A stretch of 5,642 nt of DNA from Deltaproteobacteria bacterium (GTDB lineage: Bacteria > Desulfobacterota > Binatia > UBA9968), in assembly GCA_016183075.1 (NCBI GenBank), contig JACPFH010000430.1, positions 1 to 5,642 of the forward strand, given 5' to 3'. This document shows positions 1 to 5,616 of the stretch, one piece after another. The notes under the pieces were generated by a model. That model saw only the letters and a list, made by a program, of their open reading frames with translations, was not told the DNA's origin and did no database searches. The position numbers were made by a program, and so were the translations under genes. Every line of letters starts with the position of its first letter. The first letter of the stretch is position 1.

Positions 1-291
1 CGTCAACCGATAGCCGAGCCGCTCAAGCGCCAACGCGGCAAAGAGACAGGATGACAGGATCGCCGTGGCATGCGGCCACTCTTTCCAGCTAACGGCGCGA
101 ATCGGCTTGCCCGTTCCGCCAAAAGCCGCCGTGAGCACGCTCAGAAACAGCAGGATCAGGGCGAGCACAATCGGCATGTATGCCGGCCCGGGCTCCCGAA
201 AGGTTCCCAGCGGGAGAGCGCGGCTCTCCAAGATCACGCCGAGCGCAAACACGGCCAGCGCGGTTCCAGCGATCCGGTCGTAGGTCAACAT
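1..291 (-). CDS. Tripartite tricarboxylate transporter TctB family protein (partial, N-terminal part)
   Basis: This is the first 97 codons of a small integral membrane protein; the reading frame is open to the left window edge, so the C-terminus is missing. TctB is the small membrane subunit of tripartite tricarboxylate transporters, which work with a large permease (TctA) and a periplasmic binding protein (TctC). The recognisable features are a first hydrophobic helix at residues 8-21, the family-like segment GPAYMPIVLALILLFLSV at 36-53 that enters the second helix, and a third helix at about 75-90. Full family members are usually about 150-170 residues with four helices, so roughly half is visible. 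The ATG at 291 is preceded by GGAG about 11 nt upstream, a somewhat long spacing. TctA or TctC would be expected further left but cannot be seen. The family call rests on hydropathy and the GPxxxP motif, so it is good but not certain. Confidence 0.75.
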   Translation of the reverse strand, partial: MLTYDRIAGTALAVFALGVILESRALPLGTFREPGPAYMPIVLALILLFLSVLTAAFGGTGKPIRAVSWKEWPHATAILSSCLFAALALERLGYRLT

Positions 292-326
292 GTCGGCGCG
301 ATCTCCGTTCAAGGGAGCTTAGTTCA

Positions 327-361
327 TCGGCCGCAGCCGAGAGCGCGCTCCCCGAGGGAGC
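327..361. repeat. Cluster of three short GC-rich inverted repeats upstream of the TctB gene
   Basis: Three perfect short palindromes lie side by side. TCGGC/GCCGA (327-331 with 336-340) has a 4-nt loop. GAGCGCGCTC (341-350) is self-complementary. GCTCCC/GGGAGC (347-352 with 356-361) has a 3-nt loop and overlaps the second by four bases. They lie 36-70 nt upstream of the TctB start codon, inside its probable leader. No T-rich tract follows on either strand, so they are not classical terminators. They may fold in the leader RNA or bind a regulator, but GC-rich DNA yields such short palindromes by chance. Confidence 0.35.
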
Positions 362-463
362 CTAGGCCATCAGCGGCAGCCTGATGTCTGGACCCCCGAG
401 GAGCTTTCGGAGAAATCCGGGCCGCGGGTGTGCAGCGATGGCATCGGGAAAAAGTCCGGTGCA

Positions 464-491
464 ATCTTATTTCAGCCGGCGCCAAAGTCAA
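464..491 (-). promoter_or_regulatory. Candidate sigma70-type promoter for the TctB gene
   Basis: On the minus strand TTGACT (486-491, five of six matches to the -35 consensus) is followed after 16 nt by TAAGAT (464-469, four of six matches to the -10 consensus). Transcription would start near 457 and give a leader of about 165 nt before the TctB ATG at 291. The site lies just after the candidate terminator at 504-532, which is where a new promoter would be expected between two transcription units. Prediction by eye only. Confidence 0.4.
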
Positions 492-503
492 ACGAGTCGT
501 GGC

Positions 504-532
504 GAGAAAAGGAAGCGCCGTCCTGAGACGGC
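504..532 (-). terminator. Candidate rho-independent terminator after the DUF1992 gene
   Basis: On the minus strand a perfect 6-bp stem GCCGTC/GACGGC with a TCAG tetraloop (517-532) is followed by GCTTCCTTTTCTC (504-516), a pyrimidine-rich tail with a run of four T. The stem begins 17 nt past the DUF1992 stop codon. The stem is short and the T-tract is interrupted, so it may be a weak terminator, but its position at the end of the three-gene minus-strand unit is right. Confidence 0.5.
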
Positions 533-549
533 AGTTCGACGGGTACGGC

Positions 550-927
550 TTATCCGGAGTAAAACTTTCGAACCAATTTTCTGGCGTAGTAGCGGGTGGT
601 TCCCAATGGCAACGAGCGGCGTTTGAGGAGATCCAGGCGGATTACTTTCCAGTGGATGCTTTTCAGCAGCGCTTTGCGCTCGCCGTCATCCTCGACGTAC
701 TTCAGGAGATCTTCCAAGGTGTGGATCTCTTTGAGAAGCTCGACCTCGGCCGGCAGGACATGCGCGTTCTTGAGCATGATATAGGCGGCGCGGAGATCCT
801 CGGGGACCCCGCTCAGATCGTCTAGCTCCAGCGACCTGCCTTTGCCCGGCAGGTTGTCGAAGGCACCGTCCCGCTGGGCCTCACGGATTCTCTCTTCGAC
901 GATCCTATGGAAATAAGGGAGAGCCAT
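550..927 (-). CDS. DUF1992 / DnaJ homolog subfamily C member 28-like conserved domain protein
   Basis: A 125-residue soluble, charged protein that matches the whole of the DUF1992 family (named after the conserved domain of human DNAJC28). The signature is clear: RIREAQRDGAFDNLPGKG at residues 13-30, then a short acidic stretch (ELDDLSGVPEDLRAAY, 34-49) and VLPAEVELLKEI at 57-68. The C-terminal third is helical and basic (KRRSLPLGTTRYYARKLVRKF, ending at 122). There is no J domain and no signal peptide or membrane segment, as is usual for bacterial members. The molecular function of the family is not known; a chaperone-related role is only implied by the eukaryotic name. The ATG at 927 has AAGGGA about 7 nt upstream. 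The gene lies 41 nt downstream of the MFS gene and is probably the last gene of the transcription unit, because a candidate terminator follows its stop codon. Confidence 0.88.
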   Translation of the reverse strand: MALPYFHRIVEERIREAQRDGAFDNLPGKGRSLELDDLSGVPEDLRAAYIMLKNAHVLPAEVELLKEIHTLEDLLKYVEDDGERKALLKSIHWKVIRLDLLKRRSLPLGTTRYYARKLVRKFYSG

Positions 928-936
928 TTCTGATTC

Positions 937-960
937 CCTTAAACTGTTGAACCGTTGAAC
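937..960 (-). repeat. Three tandem copies of a GTTCAACG-like octamer
   Basis: On the minus strand the spacer between the MFS and DUF1992 genes reads GTTCAACG, GTTCAACA, GTTTAAGG: three contiguous 8-nt units, the first two differing at one base and the third diverged. The last unit supplies the AAGG of the DUF1992 ribosome binding site. It is a micro-satellite-like array; no function can be read from it. Confidence 0.5.
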
Positions 961-968
961 TCTTCACC

Positions 969-2219
969 TCAACCTCCGGCCCCTTCCACTTTGATCTCCT
1001 GAATTCGCGCTTCCTCCGGCGGTCTCTCATGCCGGAACAGGTAGTAAAAGGTGATGTCGTGGGTCAATTGAAGCGCAGCGCCGATGACGAGGGGGATCGT
1101 CAGCGACAGGCTCTGCATCATGTAGGCGGAAATCGTCGGGCTCACCCCGAAGGGAACGACTCGCGCCAGGTTGGTCATTCCCGCAGCCGACCCTCGCTCC
1201 TGCGACTTCACCATCGCCATCGTGTAAGATTCGCGCAGCGGGTTGTCCATGTAGGCGAGAAAGGAGCGAGCGACCAGGATGACCCCGGCGAGGTAAAACG
1301 TCGGGGCGAAAGGGAGGATAAGATAGAGGACGGAGGCGGCCGCGTGCGAGAAGGCCATGGTTCTCACCACGCCGATGCGTCGGGCGATAAGCGGCGCCAG
1401 CAGAAAAGAGATCGCGGCGAGCAAATACGAAAGAAAGAAAAGCAGGCCGAGCGCCTTCAGCTCCACCCCGAAGCGGAGATAGAACCAGTAGGAAATCAGC
1501 GGGCTGAGCATGCCCGCTCCCAGATTATCGACGATGCCCAAAAGCGACATCTTGGTGACGAAGATTCCGGATTTCTTCGAGATGAAGCGGCGAGTTTCGC
1601 GCGGGCGAGGCTCTTCTTGGAGGCGCCGGTAGAGGAAGATGAAGGCGATGCAAAACAGGACGGTCAAGGCAAAGAGCGGCTTGTAGGAGGCGATTGCCCC
1701 CCATCCCCGGGCTTCCTGGAGATACTGCGGCACACCGCTCACCAGCGCCCCAAGAGATCCCAGCACCGAGCCGATGAAGGCCATGATGCCGAAAATCCGG
1801 TTTCTCTCTTCAGCCTTGCATTTTTCGGCGAGAAAGGCCTGCTCCACCGGGTTAAAAGGTCCTCCTCCCTGTCCGCCTCCCGCCGTGCCTCCGGCTCCAA
1901 CGTTGACCAGGATTACCGCCAGGAGAATCATGGCCAGGTGCGTGGAGAAGATGTAGATGGAGGTCGAGATGATGGTCAGGACCGAGAGCGAGATGAGAAT
2001 CCTCTTGCGGCCCAGGCGGTCGGAAGAAAATCCCCAAAGCGCGCTCAGGACCGCGCCGCTGATGTAGGCGACCGAGTGGACGGCGCCGATGGTGAGGGTA
2101 GAGTAACCGATGTTACTCAGATAGATCGCAAAGACCACGTTGAGGTTGGAAAAGGCGAAGGACCGTAACCCGCGGGCGAGCAAAATGATCCTTACGTCCG
2201 GACCCAGGTCGCTGATCAT
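969..2219 (-). CDS. Major facilitator superfamily (MFS) transporter
   Basis: A 416-residue polytopic inner-membrane protein of normal MFS length, probably a proton-coupled exporter of a small molecule; the substrate cannot be predicted. About 12 hydrophobic helices can be placed in two halves: roughly 10-35, 42-62, 74-92, 95-113, 142-163, 180-197, then 224-247, 256-279, 284-304, 306-324, 346-366 and 372-395. MFS motif A lies in the loop after helix 2: GFSSDRLGRKR, residues 63-73. A basic central loop (198-223) separates the halves. An oddity is the glycine-rich run at 108-120 (GAGGTAGGGQGGG), followed by PFNPVEQAFLAEK, at the end of helix 4. A charged MDNP (324-327) lies near helix 10. The ATG at 2219 has only a weak ribosome binding site, but helix 1 begins at about residue 10, so a later start would damage it. 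The gene follows the DUF1152 gene by 35 nt and is probably co-transcribed and perhaps translationally linked. Confidence 0.9.
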   Translation of the reverse strand: MISDLGPDVRIILLARGLRSFAFSNLNVVFAIYLSNIGYSTLTIGAVHSVAYISGAVLSALWGFSSDRLGRKRILISLSVLTIISTSIYIFSTHLAMILLAVILVNVGAGGTAGGGQGGGPFNPVEQAFLAEKCKAEERNRIFGIMAFIGSVLGSLGALVSGVPQYLQEARGWGAIASYKPLFALTVLFCIAFIFLYRRLQEEPRPRETRRFISKKSGIFVTKMSLLGIVDNLGAGMLSPLISYWFYLRFGVELKALGLLFFLSYLLAAISFLLAPLIARRIGVVRTMAFSHAAASVLYLILPFAPTFYLAGVILVARSFLAYMDNPLRESYTMAMVKSQERGSAAGMTNLARVVPFGVSPTISAYMMQSLSLTIPLVIGAALQLTHDITFYYLFRHERPPEEARIQEIKVEGAGG

Positions 2220-2254
2220 CGGCGGGCTCGTTCTGGTTCAACCACGAAATGGCT

Positions 2255-3217
2255 TCAGCCGGGTCTTTCTTTTTCCTTGAATCTCTCGCGCTCCAGGTCG
2301 AGCTCGGTTTTGAGGCCGATCGAATGCAGCGCCTCGTTTGCCTCTTCCAAGGAGGCGCAAGACCTCAGGGCTTGGGCCGGCCGTGACAGGGTATGAAAGA
2401 CAACGCCGGGCGACATGAAGAACGTAAGCGTGGTCAGGGGAGTGAGTTTGACTCTCCTCCTGTCCTGGCGGATTCTCTTCTCTCCCCAGGCGCCGCGCGC
2501 GCATTCCACCGGTATGGCGCTGGCTTCGGTGGGCACTTTTTGAACGACCTGCTCTAGCTCCGAGACCGTCTTGTTTGTCAGGCCCCAGGCGCCGAGCAAG
2601 CCTCCGGCTTGCGCTACCTTATACAGGGCGATTTCGATCTCCTCGGTGGTCATCTCCCCGTCGCTGCCGTAACCGAAGACGGCCCACAGAACCCGTTCTC
2701 CTCGCCGTTCGAGTTCGGCGTAGGCCGCGAGCATGATCGAGTCCGCCAACGGGCTGCGCAGCCCCGGCTCATCGCCTTGCGCCAGGGAATCGCCTCCCAC
2801 GTCTACGCCCACAAGCAAATCGGTCTGAAACTCTTTCCGGGCCGCCGCCAATCCGTCGACCACGCCATCCACTCCCCCGTGGATGTCGATGAGAAGGATG
2901 TCGCCGCCGATAATCTCGGCCATTTTGGATTCGGCAAAGGGGACGCCGGTAAATGTCCGGCTTTTCGGATTGGCTAACCAGGCGTATGGGTGAAGAGGGC
3001 GAACCTCTTCGACTTCGCTCAGGGAGCGGGGACCGGGAACCGGGTCGAAGACCGAGCGCTCCCAGGACAGGCCGCCGAGGCGAAACTCGAGACCGCAAAA
3101 CTCAAGGAAACGCGCCACGGCCAGGGCTCCGACCACGTCGCCCCCTCCGCCGACCCCGATCACCAGGGCCCGAGCGGAAGAGCGAACTAACTGTTCGAGG
3201 GAAACCTGCGCTTTCAT
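2255..3217 (-). CDS. DUF1152 domain-containing protein
   Basis: A 320-residue soluble protein that matches the DUF1152 family along most of its length. Diagnostic stretches are the glycine-rich GVGGGGDVVGA at residues 21-31 (after a beta-strand ARALVI, like a nucleotide-binding Rossmann-type loop), GGLSWERSVFDPVPGPRSL at 48-66, DILLIDIHGGVDG at 106-118, DVGGDSLAQGDEPGLRSPLAD at 139-159 and FGYGSDGEMT at 181-190. Conserved Asp and Gly residues cluster as expected for a ligand or metal site, but no reaction is established for this family, which was first described from archaea. The last 15 residues are highly charged (ELDLERERFKEKERPG) and probably disordered. The ATG at 3217 has no clear Shine-Dalgarno sequence, yet no ATG, GTG or TTG lies in frame within about 80 nt upstream, so this start is the best choice. 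It is the first gene of a probable DUF1152-MFS-DUF1992 unit and is transcribed divergently from the second MFS gene. Confidence 0.85.
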   Translation of the reverse strand: MKAQVSLEQLVRSSARALVIGVGGGGDVVGALAVARFLEFCGLEFRLGGLSWERSVFDPVPGPRSLSEVEEVRPLHPYAWLANPKSRTFTGVPFAESKMAEIIGGDILLIDIHGGVDGVVDGLAAARKEFQTDLLVGVDVGGDSLAQGDEPGLRSPLADSIMLAAYAELERRGERVLWAVFGYGSDGEMTTEEIEIALYKVAQAGGLLGAWGLTNKTVSELEQVVQKVPTEASAIPVECARGAWGEKRIRQDRRRVKLTPLTTLTFFMSPGVVFHTLSRPAQALRSCASLEEANEALHSIGLKTELDLERERFKEKERPG

Positions 3218-3265
3218 CTGCCAGGATGGAAACGCCGGGGAGATATTCGCTCGCTCGGCTTCGTA

Positions 3266-3294
3266 ATAAGAACGCTCCGACGTAAAGATGTCGA
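3266..3294 (-). promoter_or_regulatory. Candidate sigma70-type promoter for the DUF1152-MFS-DUF1992 unit
   Basis: On the minus strand TCGACA (3289-3294, five of six -35 matches) is followed after 17 nt by TCTTAT (3266-3271, four of six -10 matches). Transcription would start near 3259 and leave a leader of about 40 nt. The palindrome at 3302-3315 lies directly upstream, centred near position -50, which suits a regulator site. Prediction by eye only. Confidence 0.38.
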
Positions 3295-3301
3295 TGGACC
3301 A

Positions 3302-3315
3302 ATGTAGTGCTACAT
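3302..3315. promoter_or_regulatory. 14-nt palindrome, possible operator
   Basis: ATGTAG-TG-CTACAT is a perfect inverted repeat with 6-nt arms and a 2-nt centre, AT-rich within a GC-rich region. It lies between the two divergent genes, seven bases upstream of the candidate minus-strand -35 box. The shape is that of a site for a dimeric helix-turn-helix repressor or activator. TGTAG/CTACA arms recall BlaI/MecI/CopY-type boxes, but no such regulator gene is in the window and the resemblance is weak. Confidence 0.4.
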
Positions 3316-3352
3316 GCGGCGGATGGCAAGCGCAAAGAGCCCGCCGCTTGCC
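3316..3352. repeat. Two overlapping, mutually exclusive hairpins in the divergent intergenic region
   Basis: Hairpin A pairs GCGGCGG (3316-3322) with CCGCCGC (3341-3347), a perfect 7-bp stem. Hairpin B pairs GGCAAGCG (3325-3332) with CGCTTGCC (3345-3352), a perfect 8-bp stem with a 12-nt loop. The two right arms share 3345-3347, so both cannot form fully at once. Neither is followed by a T-tract on either strand. The block directly abuts the 3302-3315 palindrome. It may be a DNA-level regulator site or a switchable leader structure, if a transcript runs through it. Confidence 0.4.
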
Positions 3353-3372
3353 TCCCTTGTCGTGAGCATCGT

Positions 3373-3401
3373 TTGCATCCGCGTCCGTTTTCCGTTAGTT
3401 T
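3373..3401 (+). promoter_or_regulatory. Weak candidate promoter for the MFS_3 gene
   Basis: TTGCAT (3373-3378, four of six -35 matches) and TAGTTT (3396-3401, three of six -10 matches) are 17 nt apart, giving a leader of about 70 nt before the TTG start at 3476. The match is poor and is offered only because the divergent layout requires a plus-strand promoter somewhere in 3218-3475. Confidence 0.2.
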
Positions 3402-3463
3402 CTCGGGAAGTCCTGTGTTAGCGGCTGCCAATCCATTCCCGCCGCAGGCGCCGCAATAAATAC

Positions 3464-3471
3464 GGAGGTGA
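3464..3471 (+). promoter_or_regulatory. Strong ribosome binding site that fixes a TTG start
   Basis: GGAGGTGA is an eight-base complement to the 3' end of 16S rRNA. The distance from GGAGG to the TTG at 3476 is 7 nt, which is optimal. No ATG or GTG in the same frame is nearer, so this site decides the start of the MFS_3 gene. Confidence 0.8.
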
Positions 3472-3475
3472 CTTT

Positions 3476-4828
3476 TTGTATTTAGGCGCGGATTCTCCCG
3501 CGGGTAAGGTGCATCCCAGTGTGGTAGACGAGCTCCGGGGCGAAAAGCCTGCAGAGCAAATACTCCCGCAAACCGATATCGTGAAAAAGAAACCGGTGGC
3601 CTTTGCCGCTCTTCATCACCACGACTACCGGGCGTATTTCATCGCCACGATGCTCTCGATGATGGCGGACAACATCGAGCACGTCATCACCTACTGGGTT
3701 CTCTTCCAACTCTTTCAGTCCCCGGTTTTAGGCGGCTTCGCCGTGATCAGTCACTGGACTCCCTTTCTCCTCTTCTCGGTCTACTTCGGGGCGTTGGCGG
3801 ACCGCCACGATTGCCGCAAGGTGATTCAGACGGCCCAGATCATGTTCATCGGGGTTTCGCTCGGCTGGGGGATATTATTTTTCACCGGAACCATCCAGCT
3901 CTGGCACGCCTGCGTCCTGCTGGTCATTCACGGCATGGCAGGGGTCCTTTGGGGCCCTGCCAGCCAACTGCTGATCCACGACATTGTCGGGTCGGAGCAT
4001 CTTCAGAGCGCCGTTCGGCTCAACGCGACGAGTCGCCAGTTGGGAATACTGCTCGGGCCAGCCGTAGGCGGGGGCCTCATGCTTGCCTTCGGCCCCTCGG
4101 TGGGACTCTTTATCAACACGTTGATCTACCTTCCTCTCACTCTCTGGCTGCTTACGGTTCCCTATACGGGCCGGAGCCGCCAGGGCGCTTCCCAGGCGAG
4201 GAGAAGAGCGCTTGGTCTCAAGGAAGTGGTGGCTCTGGTCCGGGAAGTCTCCACAAACCGCGCCATCGTGTCCATGGTTGCGCTTGCCGGTTTCTCCTCT
4301 CTCTTTGTCGGCAACGCATTTCAGGCGCAGATGCCCGAATACGCCCACGATCTGGGCACGGACAAAGAGGGCTTCGCTTACAGTGCCCTGCTCGCCGCGA
4401 ACGCGGCCGGCGCAGTCGTCGGGGGTCTTCTGCTGGAAGGACGGGGGCTGCTTCAGCCGCGGGCGCGCACGGCGATCATTACCGCGGCTCTCTGGTGCGT
4501 AACGATTGCTGCGTTCGCCGTGTCGACTTCCTACTCGCTGTCACTCTTCCTTTTGTTTCTGGCGGGCGTTTTCAATCTCACCTTTTACTCGATGGCGCAG
4601 ACTCTCGTCCAGCTCATGGCGCCGCCGGAGCTTCGCGGCCGGCTGATCGGCTTTTTCAACATGTCCAGCAACGGCTTGCGGGCGTTCAGCGGGGTTACGG
4701 TCGGGGTGCTCGGGGGCCTCGTCGGCGTGCATTGGTCTTTGGGGTTGAGCGCGACCGCGCTGTTTGCCGTTACCATCACCCTACTTGGCCTGGCATTGCC
4801 CGGAAGGGTGGACCAAAAGTGGCGCTAG
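3476..4828 (+). CDS. MFS_3-family (EntS-like) major facilitator transporter
   Basis: A 450-residue inner-membrane permease of the MFS_3 group, whose characterised members (for example EntS) export siderophores and other small molecules; the substrate here is unknown. Family marks are HHHDYRAYFIATMLSMMADNIE (47-68) leading into helix 1, an aspartate at 65, motif A in the form GALADRHDCRK (105-115), RLNATSRQLGILLGPAVGGG (181-200) and PPELRGRLIGFFNMSSNGLR (383-402). A basic central loop spans about 231-262. The start is a TTG behind a near-perfect Shine-Dalgarno sequence; this gives a hydrophilic N-terminal tail of about 43 residues before the conserved region. A GTG at 3581 would trim the tail but has no ribosome binding site. 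The gene is divergent from the DUF1152 unit and convergent with the Rid gene, whose stop codon is 24 nt away. It is only distantly related to the other MFS protein in the window. Confidence 0.88.
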   Translation: MYLGADSPAGKVHPSVVDELRGEKPAEQILPQTDIVKKKPVAFAALHHHDYRAYFIATMLSMMADNIEHVITYWVLFQLFQSPVLGGFAVISHWTPFLLFSVYFGALADRHDCRKVIQTAQIMFIGVSLGWGILFFTGTIQLWHACVLLVIHGMAGVLWGPASQLLIHDIVGSEHLQSAVRLNATSRQLGILLGPAVGGGLMLAFGPSVGLFINTLIYLPLTLWLLTVPYTGRSRQGASQARRRALGLKEVVALVREVSTNRAIVSMVALAGFSSLFVGNAFQAQMPEYAHDLGTDKEGFAYSALLAANAAGAVVGGLLLEGRGLLQPRARTAIITAALWCVTIAAFAVSTSYSLSLFLLFLAGVFNLTFYSMAQTLVQLMAPPELRGRLIGFFNMSSNGLRAFSGVTVGVLGGLVGVHWSLGLSATALFAVTITLLGLALPGRVDQKWR

Positions 4829-4852
4829 CGCGACGATCGTGAAACCGCTTGC

Positions 4853-5533
4853 TTATCTTACGGCCGTGACCTCGATCTCGATGAGTTTTCCCGCAGCCGA
4901 ATAGCCATCCACGAAACCGTACTCCATCTGAGGAACGGAGGCCCCCACGGCTTTTTGAAAAGCGGCTTTGAGCGTTTCGAGCTTCTGGCTCCGGTGGAGA
5001 AAAAAAGAAACTTTGACTGCTTTTTCCCACGAACTCCCGGCGTCGGCCAGGGAAGCTGAGATGCGCGTTAAGATCTCCGCTACCTGGTCGGGGAGAGTCG
5101 GGAGGGTCGAAGTTACTCCGGAAAGGAAAACAACGCCGTCGTAGACGAGATATCGCAGCGGAACGATCGGAGGATCATACTCTTTCAGGGTCTTCTCGAA
5201 TCCAGGTCCGGAAGGTCTCATGGCGAGTAAGTCCAGGGCTACGCGGGCATCCGAGTCGAAGTGAACGGGCGCCACGTAACTTGAACTCACGGATCTGGCC
5301 TTTCCCGAGAGGATTTTAACGCGCTCCTCGCTCCCCAAGGTTCGGCTTTCGGTGTCCCGTCCCCACAGCCGCGTTCGGACCGTATGGTCCAGGGTGATAC
5401 CCATTTCCTTTAGTTCATGGCCGAAACGGGAGAAAATCTCGGTTGCCTCCGCGCGCGGCGAAGGGCCTCCTTTCCCTTCCGTCAAAAGCTCGACGAACTC
5501 TCTGCCCAGCCACTGGAAAAGCGTCTTGCGCAT
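4853..5533 (-). CDS. Rid family (YjgF/YER057c/UK114) protein with two Rid-like domains
   Basis: A 226-residue soluble protein. The C-terminal half (about 121-226) is a clear Rid fold: YLVYDGVVFLSGVTS (128-142), the helix DQVAEILTRISASLADAGSS (149-168), VKVSFFLHRSQKLETLKAAF (173-192) and the closing strand GKLIEIEVTA (215-224). The N-terminal half (about 11-107) has the same order of elements: a helix with ELKEMGITLDHTVRTRLWGRD (40-60) and a closing strand VALDLLAM (98-105). It is therefore best read as a tandem Rid protein, longer than the usual 120-130 residues. Canonical RidA hydrolyses 2-aminoacrylate and other enamines/imines and needs an Arg two residues after the Pro of the PxR motif; here that position is Met203 (PQM, 201-203), so deaminase activity is doubtful. 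An in-frame TGA about 30 nt upstream, with no other start codon between, makes ATG 5533 the start although no good Shine-Dalgarno sequence is seen. Confidence 0.82.
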   Translation of the reverse strand: MRKTLFQWLGREFVELLTEGKGGPSPRAEATEIFSRFGHELKEMGITLDHTVRTRLWGRDTESRTLGSEERVKILSGKARSVSSSYVAPVHFDSDARVALDLLAMRPSGPGFEKTLKEYDPPIVPLRYLVYDGVVFLSGVTSTLPTLPDQVAEILTRISASLADAGSSWEKAVKVSFFLHRSQKLETLKAAFQKAVGASVPQMEYGFVDGYSAAGKLIEIEVTAVR

Positions 5534-5555
5534 CTGACAGGTTGCGGAAAAACTC

Positions 5556-5590
5556 TCCGTTCACCCTTCGACGGGCTCAGGGCGAACGGA
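5556..5590. repeat. REP-like palindromic unit 1
   Basis: Outer arms TCCGTTC (5556-5562) and GAACGGA (5584-5590) pair perfectly. After one mismatch, CCCT (5564-5567) pairs with AGGG (5579-5582). The loop carries the core TTCGACGGGCTCAG (5567-5580). The unit lies 22 nt upstream of the Rid gene start and would form a hairpin in its leader if transcription begins further right. Palindromes with a TTCGACRRGCTCAG core recur in intergenic regions of many environmental bacterial genomes (recalled, not searched). Confidence 0.7.
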
Positions 5591-5616
5591 CGATGCCTTG
5601 AAATCATTGAGTATTT

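Noticed and set aside
327..340. TCGGC/GCCGA hairpin as a terminator
   Set aside because: No T-tract follows on either strand, and a better terminator lies directly after DUF1992.
384..825. Plus-strand open frames covering the 292-549 gap and running antisense into DUF1992
   Set aside because: Composition is Arg-rich without domains, there is no ribosome binding site of note, and most of the length is antisense to a well-conserved gene.
1029..2168. Long open frame on the plus strand (379 codons) opposite the first MFS gene
   Set aside because: Its product is a low-complexity Arg/Asp/Gly/His-rich sequence with no domain or hydrophobic core, typical of the antisense of a GC-rich gene. The minus-strand MFS frame has motif A and 12 helices.
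2609..2977. Plus-strand open frame opposite the DUF1152 gene
   Set aside because: It is antisense to conserved DUF1152 motifs and shows no domain of its own.
3102..3431. Minus-strand open frame across the divergent intergenic region into the DUF1152 5' end
   Set aside because: It overlaps DUF1152 in another frame, is Arg/Ser/Gly-rich, and would swallow the promoter region. No family resemblance.
3811..4842. Long open frame on the plus strand (343 codons) inside the MFS_3 gene
   Set aside because: It overlaps the MFS_3 frame almost entirely, and its translation is Arg/Gly/Ser/His-rich with no recognisable family.
4829..4852. Bidirectional terminator between the convergent MFS_3 and Rid genes
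   Set aside because: Only the 8-nt palindrome ACGATCGT (4833-4840) is present, with no adequate stem or T-run.
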